DNA of 11,226 nucleotides from positions 1 through 11,226 of the forward strand of contig CACXEC010000008.1 in assembly GCA_902766545.1 (NCBI GenBank), read 5' to 3'. The DNA is from an uncultured Erysipelotrichaceae bacterium. GTDB taxonomy: Bacteria; Bacillota_I; Bacilli_A; RF39; UBA660. The position numbers were made by a program, and so were the translations under genes. Below, piece after piece: positions 5,808 to 11,226 of this stretch. The notes beneath the pieces were generated by a model that searched no databases, was not told the origin of the DNA, and was given only the letters and a program-made list of their open reading frames with translations. Numbering within the stretch: the first letter of the stretch is position 1; the number at the start of each line of letters is the position of its first letter.

Positions 5808-8142
5808 AATTTTCAATTATGTTTAGATTGTTATCATGGATGTGCATAATAAATTGTTTTTTAAAGTCTTCCAACTCTTCACTAGTTAAAGTCTTTTCTA
5901 AAGATCCGACAGTATATCTTATGGTTACTTTTTTAGTATCGCCATCTAAATAAATGCCAATTAAAGATCTTTTTAAGATGATAGGACTCTTAAAATTATC
6001 TAAAACATTTTCTAGTTCTTTATAAAAAGTACCTCTTTCAGTAATAATAGTATAATCTAAAGTGGTTGTTGGATACTTACTTACTTCTTCATATAAATAT
6101 TTATCTGACTCTAATTCAATATATTTATCAAAATCAATATTAGCACATATAAATACTTTTTTCTTACTAATGGCATTAGTTATGGAATTATTAAAGACAC
6201 TTATATTCCCAATTACATTATTATTTGCAATAATACGTAATGTTAAATCTTTATTATAGTATTCTTCTGCTGGACATAGATCAAATTTAATATCTATATT
6301 CTTAAATGTTTTAAATAAATTATAAACACATTCTTTAATTAAATAATAACCATCTTTTAAATTTTCTTTATTCTTTATTAGTAAGATACTTAGTTGTCTA
6401 TGATTCTCATTTTCATTAATTACTGTACCAATTTCAAATATACCAATTTCATTATAATTTTTGATATTTACTGTAGATACTTCTAATAAGCTTAGATTTA
6501 AGTCTTTTCTTAAGATATTATCTTCAACTTTTCCTAATAATTTAACATTGTCGTATGATACATTTATTTTCTTTAAAAATGTGCTTTTATTCCATAAATA
6601 TGTATGTACTTCATGAAAATTATACTTATTAGCTAAATAATCTTTAACATTATATTCAGTATCATATACTATTTCATTATTACCAAATGTCATATCCATC
6701 TTAAGTGGTATATGAGAAAAGTTTTCATATCCATACATTCTTGAAATTTCTTCAATAATATCTGCTGGCATGGAAATATCTTTTGTTGAACGATAAGTTG
6801 GTACAATAATATCAAACTTTTTAGAATTATTTTTTACCTTAAAACCTAAAGATGAAAGTATTTGAATAACAATATCATCTTCAATATTAAATCCCATGTA
6901 TTTATATAGATAATCTTTATTAAGTGCAATTTTATTTTCTCCTTGAATGGTAGGATATACATCGGTTATACTTGAACCAAATTTCATGCTTGGGTTTTCA
7001 TCTTTTAAAAGTTTTATAAATCTATTAGCGGCAATAATTGCTAAATTTGGATCTAAGCTTTTTTCATAACGGCTACTAGCCTCTGTACGAAGTCCAAGTC
7101 TAATTGCAGTTTTTCTTACAGTGGAGGCTTCAAATGAAGCTGATTCTAGTACTATACTTGTAGTATCTTCTACTATTTCTGAATCAAGTCCACCCATAAC
7201 ACCAGCAATGGCAAAATATTTACCTCCATTTTTAATCATTAAGTCTTCACTTGTAAGATTTCTTTCTTGACCATCTAATGTAGTATAGGTGTCATTTTCT
7301 TTAGCAAATCCTACTTCAATATTTTGAACTACCCTAGAATCAAAAGCGTGCATTGGTTGGCCTAATTCAAGCATAATATAATTCGTTAAATCTACTAATA
7401 AATTAATACTTCTCATGCCGGCATAATATAGAAATATTTGCATCCACATTGGAGTAACATTATTAGTAATATTATCTAGTTTAGTTCCTACATAACGATA
7501 ACAACTTTCTGGATTATTAATTTCTATTTTTAGTTTTTCTTTATTAGGATTTTCTTCATTTAATTCAAGTGGTAATAGCTCATGGCCAGTAATTGCAGCT
7601 ATTTCACGAGCTATACCATAGTGTCCCCAAAGATCTGGCCTGTGAGTTAAAGATTTATTATCGATTTCAACAATAATATCCTCTACTGGAAATAATTCTT
7701 TAAAGTTGACTCCAACTGGTGTATCATCTGGTAGTTCAATAATACCATTATGATCATCACTAATTCCAAGTTCTTTTCCACTACACATCATGCCATATGA
7801 ATCAATTCCAACTAGTGGCCTTACTCCAATAGTTATATCATCGATATGACCTCCAACTTTAATACAAGCCCCTATTAGTCCTACGCGAACGTTGGGTGCT
7901 CCACAAACAATTTGTAATGTTTCATTTCCTGTATCAACTTTTAATATATGTAATTTTTTTGATTCTGGATGTTCTTTTACTTCTAGTATTTTTGCTGTTA
8001 CTACACCATCAAACTGAGTACCTCTTACTTCAATTCCTTCAACTTCTGCTGTACGAATAGTAAATTTATCCCAAACTTTTATAAAGTCTATATCTTCACT
8101 ATTTTTAATATGTTTTTTTAATATATTACAAGATATTTTCAT
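5806..8142 (-). CDS. pheT: Phenylalanyl-tRNA synthetase beta subunit
   Basis: The beta chain of the (alpha-beta)2 enzyme that attaches phenylalanine to tRNA-Phe, including the editing site for mischarged tyrosine. Domains in order: an N-terminal B1 part with the EMAP-like tRNA-binding fold (about 40-150; EHPESKKLHILKVD, IVCGAPNV), a B3/B4 editing domain (about 215-385; GQPMHAFD, AIAGVMGG, RTEASSRYEKSLDP), B5 (about 400-480, ending EEISRMYGYENF), the catalytic-like domain, and a C-terminal FDX-ACB domain (about 690-778; SKYPTTTLDYTII, RYTVGSLEKTLTSEEL). At 778 residues it is close to the usual 790-805. It starts 6 bases after the pheS stop, its AGGTAGG ribosome site running over that stop, so the two chains are co-translated. 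Control is by the T-box ahead of pheS. Confidence 0.97.
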   Translation of the reverse strand: MKISCNILKKHIKNSEDIDFIKVWDKFTIRTAEVEGIEVRGTQFDGVVTAKILEVKEHPESKKLHILKVDTGNETLQIVCGAPNVRVGLIGACIKVGGHIDDITIGVRPLVGIDSYGMMCSGKELGISDDHNGIIELPDDTPVGVNFKELFPVEDIIVEIDNKSLTHRPDLWGHYGIAREIAAITGHELLPLELNEENPNKEKLKIEINNPESCYRYVGTKLDNITNNVTPMWMQIFLYYAGMRSINLLVDLTNYIMLELGQPMHAFDSRVVQNIEVGFAKENDTYTTLDGQERNLTSEDLMIKNGGKYFAIAGVMGGLDSEIVEDTTSIVLESASFEASTVRKTAIRLGLRTEASSRYEKSLDPNLAIIAANRFIKLLKDENPSMKFGSSITDVYPTIQGENKIALNKDYLYKYMGFNIEDDIVIQILSSLGFKVKNNSKKFDIIVPTYRSTKDISMPADIIEEISRMYGYENFSHIPLKMDMTFGNNEIVYDTEYNVKDYLANKYNFHEVHTYLWNKSTFLKKINVSYDNVKLLGKVEDNILRKDLNLSLLEVSTVNIKNYNEIGIFEIGTVINENENHRQLSILLIKNKENLKDGYYLIKECVYNLFKTFKNIDIKFDLCPAEEYYNKDLTLRIIANNNVIGNISVFNNSITNAISKKKVFICANIDFDKYIELESDKYLYEEVSKYPTTTLDYTIITERGTFYKELENVLDNFKSPIILKRSLIGIYLDGDTKKVTIRYTVGSLEKTLTSEELEDFKKQFIMHIHDNNLNIIEN

Positions 8143-8148
8143 AATAAC

Positions 8149-9159
8149 CTACCTTACATTAAAGCCTTCTAGGTGTCTTAAGTCGCCACTGTTAAGAACT
8201 CTAATATCATTAATTTTATATTTCATCATAGCTAAACGTGTTAGTCCTAAACCAAAGGCAAAGCCTGAATACTTAGTACTATCTATTCCACCCTCTTCTA
8301 ATACATTTGGATGAATCATTCCACAAGGACAAAGCTCGATCCAACCAGAATTTTTACAAGTTGAGCATCCTTTTCCATCACATATTGTACATGAACAATC
8401 AAGTTCAAAACCTGGTTCTGTAAATGGGAAAAAACCAGGTCTAAGGCGAACCTTTATATCCTTTTTAAAGACTTCTTTAAGCATACCTTCCATTGTATAT
8501 ATTAAATTACTAATAGAGATATTCTCATCAATAACCATACCCTCTAATTGAAAGAATGTATTTTCATGTGAAGCATCTAAATCTTCATTTCTAAAACATC
8601 TTCCTGGAGCACATACTCTAAGTGGGGCTCCATATTTTTTCATAGCTCTATTTTGAACACTACTTGTTTGAGTACGTAAAAGCATGCCATTATCTAGCCA
8701 ATAAGTATCTTGCATATCTCGTGCTGGATGAGTTTTAGGTACATTTAAAGCTTCAAAGTTATAATATTCATTATCCATTTCAGGCCCAGTAAAAATCATA
8801 AATCCCATATCTTTTAGGATATTAGTAACTTCTCTTCCAACAATAGTTACTGGATGAAGTGAGCCGTGGTCTTCAGATATTGGCAAGGTTGGATCAAAAG
8901 TCAGTTTATCATTAACATTTTCAGCTTCTTCTAATTTTTTTGAAAATAACTCTTCAAATTCATTTTTAATTTTATTAAATAACGGGCCGAATTTCTTTTT
9001 ATCTTCAGTGCTCATTAATTTAATACTTGACATTAATTCTGATAGTTCGCTCTTCTTACCTAAAAATTTTGATTTAATATTTAAATAATCTGCTTCATTT
9101 TTAATATTTTTTGCTTCTTCAGTTGCTCTTGCAACTAAATCTTTTAATTTTTCTTGCAT
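8149..9159 (-). CDS. pheS: Phenylalanyl-tRNA synthetase alpha subunit
   Basis: Catalytic chain of phenylalanyl-tRNA synthetase, 336 residues. An N-terminal coiled-coil region (about 1-85) is followed by the class II core: FTGPEMDNEYYNFEALNVP (123-141), HPARDMQDTYWL (144-155), LRTQTSSVQNRAM (161-173), GRCFRNEDLDASHENTFFQLEG (186-207) and motif 3 FGLGLTRLAM (302-311). I choose the ATG at 9157-9159, with GGAGGAATT directly before it. An in-frame ATG at 9207 would add 16 residues encoded by the riboswitch terminator stem and has no ribosome site. Residues 255-279 hold a cysteine cluster, CSCTICDGKGCSTCKNSGW and CPC, a knuckle-like insertion with counterparts in other Gram-positive PheS. The gene lies first in the operon, under T-box control. 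Confidence 0.97.
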   Translation of the reverse strand: MQEKLKDLVARATEEAKNIKNEADYLNIKSKFLGKKSELSELMSSIKLMSTEDKKKFGPLFNKIKNEFEELFSKKLEEAENVNDKLTFDPTLPISEDHGSLHPVTIVGREVTNILKDMGFMIFTGPEMDNEYYNFEALNVPKTHPARDMQDTYWLDNGMLLRTQTSSVQNRAMKKYGAPLRVCAPGRCFRNEDLDASHENTFFQLEGMVIDENISISNLIYTMEGMLKEVFKKDIKVRLRPGFFPFTEPGFELDCSCTICDGKGCSTCKNSGWIELCPCGMIHPNVLEEGGIDSTKYSGFAFGLGLTRLAMMKYKINDIRVLNSGDLRHLEGFNVR

Positions 9160-9171
9160 AATTCCTCCATC

Positions 9172-9381
9172 AAAAAAAATCATAAACATAAGGGTGCGAT
9201 ATAGCACGGTACCACCTTAATTCATGATTTTCATGCACTTTAATTCTTTAACGCAGAAATACGTTTAACGCTCCTATAGTGAAATTCATTATATAAATTT
9301 ATTTATAAATACTCTCAGCTTATAATATTTACTCTCTTTAAATATTTGTATAACTACTAAAATATATTCATCGCATTACAA
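9172..9381 (-). promoter_or_regulatory. Phenylalanine T-box riboswitch of the pheST operon
   Basis: A leader that binds uncharged tRNA-Phe and then permits transcription. Stem I closes with AATGC (9373-9377) and GCGTT (9267-9271). Next to it is the K-turn motif GATGA (9368-9372) with GGAGC (9270-9274), then the S-turn AGTA (9355-9358) opposite GAA, and the apical AGAGAG and GCTGAGAG loops. In GAATTTCAC the specifier is TTC (9281-9283), phenylalanine; a one-base shift gives TTT, also phenylalanine. A short AACG/CGTT hairpin (9250-9265) follows. The T-box AAGGTGGTACCG (9207-9218) offers UGGU to the tRNA ACCA end and builds the antiterminator. The competing terminator pairs 9215-9230 with 9177-9193 and ends in eight T (9172-9179). 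No obvious Stem II is seen. Confidence 0.95.
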
Positions 9382-9386
9382 GTTAA

Positions 9387-9415
9387 ATTTTAACACTAAG
9401 TACACATTAAGTCAA
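9387..9415 (-). promoter_or_regulatory. Promoter of the T-box-pheST operon
   Basis: TTGACT (9410-9415), 17 bases, TGT-TAAAAT (extended -10, hexamer 9387-9392). Transcription would begin near 9380, a few bases before Stem I of the T-box. Confidence 0.8.
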
Positions 9416-9427
9416 TTATTTAAATTA

Positions 9428-9458
9428 ATATAAAACTGCATAATAATTATGCAGTTTT
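9428..9458 (-). terminator. Terminator of the transporter gene
   Basis: A perfect 12-bp stem, AAAACTGCATAA and TTATGCAGTTTT (9432-9443, 9447-9458), around a 3-base loop, with TTTTATATT on the minus strand. It starts within 4 bases of the transporter stop and separates it from pheST. Confidence 0.92.
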
Positions 9459-9461
9459 ATA

Positions 9462-10904
9462 TTAGCATATAATAATCATTAAAATGATAATTACAGCAAA
9501 CATTAAAATCAAGAATTTCCAAATATATTTCATCCATTCTTTATAAGTTATACCTAAGTAAGATAAACCTATTAAAAGAATTGCAGATGCTGGACTAAAC
9601 ATACTTGCTAAACCAAATGTTGATTGTAACATAAATGCAATTTGACTATAAAATTCTTTATGAGCAGATACTAGATAGCTGCCGATTAAGCTTATAGTGT
9701 ATTGGTATTCTACAGTAAACATTGAAGTAAATGTTCCTGCTAATGTTGAGAAAATTAAGACTACTTTTTCACTAGCTTTACCAAATAATCCTAAGAACCA
9801 ATTAATAATTGTAGGTATTACTGGAAACATTACTGCAAATTCTAATACTAAGTAACATAATAATAGAATTACAACTAATTTACCAACTTTTTTAAATCCT
9901 TCACCAAATGACTCAATGATTTCATCAAAACTCATCTTGTCAACTATTTTAATAATTAGAATTGCAATTAGCATTACAACTTGAACTCCAAAGATATCCC
10001 ATTCACCAAAAGCTTGAACACTTCCTAAAATAAATCTAAATATTGGAGATCCAAATACTTCAGCACCATTTATGGAAGCTAAGGCTTTAGCAGCCCAAGA
10101 TTCTGTAGCACCTTCTTTTAAGAATGCACCATTCCATGGTAGATATGCAAGTAAAGTTATAATAACAAATAAACCAAATATTAAAGCTATACTCCAAGCT
10201 TTGCTTCTACTATTCTTATTTGTTTCTTTAGATTCAAACATATCGGCTGCAACTTCATGTTTTTTATCTTTTTTTGTTTTTAAAATATTTAAAACAGTAA
10301 AAGTATTAAATGCTAAATAAGAAATGCCAAACATAACTAATCTAGCCCATAGAAGTGTGCTATATGTTAATCCATAAGTACTAAAACTTGTAACACTTAT
10401 ACCTACTATTTTTGATGAATATACTGACCCAATTGTTCCAATTAGGATAGCTCCAAATGTAGTAGCAAATGTTGTTGTTTTATCTAATTTCATTTTATTT
10501 AAAATAGTAATTATAAATGGAATAATAGATAATACAACAATATATTCATTTGTTAAAGCAGTTACAGCTGCAATAATAAATGAAACAATAAGTGTGAATA
10601 ATATTTCCCTTTCTTTAAATTTTTCAGCAATTCCTGTAGTTAAATCTTGGTATCCTTTAGTTCTTGATAACACTTGATAAAATGCCCCAAGAACAAAGAT
10701 AAATGTTATTAATACAGTAAAATAATACATACCAAGTAATCCATAAGTAAAGAAATCAAATAATCCTACTCTTGTAATCTCAGTTACATTTAATGAGCCA
10801 CTTTGAAATACGCCTTGTGGGATTAACCATGTAAGTAATACTGTTATTAAAACCATAATACCGGCTACTTTAACTAAGTTATGCTTTTCTGCAAATTTTT
10901 TCAT
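9462..10904 (-). CDS. Polytopic membrane transporter, YfcC/C4-dicarboxylate ion-transporter type
   Basis: A 480-residue integral membrane protein with about 11-13 hydrophobic segments, for example 11-30, 51-78, 101-136, 145-172, 181-207, 237-256, 304-321, 341-372, 380-411 and 430-480. A charged cytoplasmic loop (about 208-235, KTKKDKKHE...KETNKNSRSK) divides it into two halves, as in the ion-transporter superfamily. The opening (LVKVAGIMVLITVLLTWLIPQGVF) and the late FGLASMFSPASAILLIGLSYLGITY resemble the YfcC group (COG1288), whose members are annotated as basic amino acid or dicarboxylate carriers. The substrate cannot be read from sequence. The start has GGAGG upstream, and an extended -10 promoter lies at 10925-10933. 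It is transcribed alone, with terminators on both sides. Its nearness to pheST does not imply phenylalanine transport, since the T-box lies beyond its terminator. Confidence 0.72.
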   Translation of the reverse strand: MKKFAEKHNLVKVAGIMVLITVLLTWLIPQGVFQSGSLNVTEITRVGLFDFFTYGLLGMYYFTVLITFIFVLGAFYQVLSRTKGYQDLTTGIAEKFKEREILFTLIVSFIIAAVTALTNEYIVVLSIIPFIITILNKMKLDKTTTFATTFGAILIGTIGSVYSSKIVGISVTSFSTYGLTYSTLLWARLVMFGISYLAFNTFTVLNILKTKKDKKHEVAADMFESKETNKNSRSKAWSIALIFGLFVIITLLAYLPWNGAFLKEGATESWAAKALASINGAEVFGSPIFRFILGSVQAFGEWDIFGVQVVMLIAILIIKIVDKMSFDEIIESFGEGFKKVGKLVVILLLCYLVLEFAVMFPVIPTIINWFLGLFGKASEKVVLIFSTLAGTFTSMFTVEYQYTISLIGSYLVSAHKEFYSQIAFMLQSTFGLASMFSPASAILLIGLSYLGITYKEWMKYIWKFLILMFAVIIILMIIIC

Positions 10905-10924
10905 TATACCCTCCTCTAGTTATC

Positions 10925-10933
10925 ATTATATCA
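10925..10933 (-). promoter_or_regulatory. Transporter promoter, extended -10 without a clear -35
   Basis: TGA-TATAAT on the minus strand, about 20 bases ahead of the transporter start. No good -35 lies at 16-18 bases; TTGAAA occurs at 14. The -35 region is occupied by the inverted repeat at 10940-10954. Confidence 0.6.
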
Positions 10934-10939
10934 TAAATT

Positions 10940-10960
10940 GCTATTTTCAATAGCTTTTTT
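10940..10960 (+). terminator. Plus-strand terminator-like hairpin over the transporter -35 region
   Basis: GCTATT-TTC-AATAGC followed by six T (10955-10960): a textbook intrinsic terminator, but read on the plus strand where no gene is seen. The inverted repeat could instead be an operator for the transporter promoter. Role undecided. Confidence 0.5.
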
Positions 10961-10971
10961 GTTAATTTTCT

Positions 10972-11004
10972 AAAAAATATAAAACTCTTGAGTATCAAGA
11001 GTTT
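10972..11004 (-). terminator. Terminator of the acidic protein gene, overlapping its stop codon
   Basis: A 10-bp stem, AAACTCTTGA and TCAAGAGTTT (10982-10991, 10995-11004), around 3 bases, then TATATTTTTT on the minus strand. The TGA stop (10995-10997) is inside the stem. T tracts occur on both sides, so it could work in both directions. Confidence 0.9.
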
Positions 11005-11226
11005 ATTTTTTTATATTCCAAATATAGATTTATATCATCAATATCTAATCCTGAAGAGTTTATATTATCATTATCTATAATATTTTTTATATCATTTATG
11101 GTATTATCTAGATTTTCAAGAAGTAAATCATCCGTTGTAATAGTAATTCTTTCCATATTGTATTTATCTACAATTAATTGTTTCATTTGTTTTTCGTCTA
11201 ATAAAGCAATATTATTTAGTAAATAA
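10995..11226 (-). CDS. Unrecognised acidic protein, C-terminal fragment
   Basis: The reading frame stays open to the window edge, giving at least 77 residues (…LLNNIALLDEKQMKQLIVDKY…). The first in-frame ATG at 11184-11186 has no ribosome binding site, only GACGAAAAACAA, so I treat it as internal. The visible part is rich in D, N and I (TTDDLLLENLDNTINDIKNI, then IDNDNINSSGLDIDDINLYLEYKK) and looks like one or two amphipathic helices with an acidic tail. No membrane segment, cysteine or known motif is seen. The TGA stop is inside the terminator hairpin. Confidence 0.65.
   Translation of the reverse strand, partial: YLLNNIALLDEKQMKQLIVDKYNMERITITTDDLLLENLDNTINDIKNIIDNDNINSSGLDIDDINLYLEYKKINS

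Noticed and set aside
6062..6259. Plus-strand hydrophobic frame of 65 codons within pheT
   Set aside because: It mirrors the FDX-ACB-proximal part of pheT; hydrophobicity is a by-product of AT-rich reverse reading.
9160..9207. Longer PheS start at 9207
   Set aside because: The extra 16 codons lie in the T-box terminator stem and T tract, and a strong GGAGG precedes the ATG at 9157-9159.
10072..10320. Plus-strand frame of 82 codons opposite the transporter
   Set aside because: Shadow of the transporter gene with no expression signals.
1..11226. UGA read as tryptophan (Mollicutes-type code)
   Set aside because: Full-length PheS, PheT and PcrA use TGG for tryptophan with no internal TGA, and the acidic protein gene ends in TGA inside its terminator.
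1..11226. CRISPR arrays, tRNA or rRNA genes, insertion sequences
   Set aside because: No regularly spaced repeats, cloverleaf sequences, rRNA segments or transposase frames were seen on either strand.

Overview
The window is AT-rich and densely packed, and every protein gene I accept lies on the minus strand. PcrA, LigA, a T-box-controlled pheST operon and Shine-Dalgarno sites of the GGAGG type point to a low-GC Bacillota-type bacterium, perhaps a Bacilli- or Erysipelotrichia-like gut lineage; the exact taxon cannot be read from the sequence. Full-length genes use TGG for tryptophan and one gene ends in TGA, so the genetic code is standard. Most promoters carry an extended -10 element (TGnTATAAT-like).

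In the direction of transcription (high to low coordinates) the order is: the C-terminal end of an unrecognised acidic protein (10995-11226); a polytopic ion/amino-acid transporter of the YfcC/C4-dicarboxylate type (9462-10904); a phenylalanine T-box riboswitch (about 9172-9381) controlling pheS and pheT (8149-9159, 5806-8142); an XRE repressor fused to an ImmA/IrrE-like domain that has lost its HExxH zinc site (4748-5719); pcrA (2573-4654); a two-gene cassette with its own promoter, made of an unrecognised 211-aa protein and a 284-aa ABC/AAA-type ATPase (1018-2516); a long terminator; a compact locus with the layout of a type I toxin-antitoxin system (about 693-950); and the N-terminal 190 codons of ligA (1-570).

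pcrA and ligA are often neighbours in low-GC Gram-positive bacteria. Here about 2 kb of accessory DNA lies between them: the ATPase pair and the toxin-antitoxin-like locus. This insertion is the most interesting part of the window. The toxin-like locus encodes a 24-residue, almost entirely hydrophobic peptide and has a convergent small RNA with a strong promoter and terminator. A leader hairpin in the mRNA captures the Shine-Dalgarno. The small RNA carries an imperfect direct repeat complementary to that same site. An 11-bp inverted repeat could join the two ends of the mRNA. This resembles the par/fst layout, but the peptide does not look like Fst.

The pheST region is ordinary housekeeping under tRNA-Phe control, although the leader appears compact, with no obvious Stem II. 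Several terminators overlap stop codons, in keeping with the compact layout.
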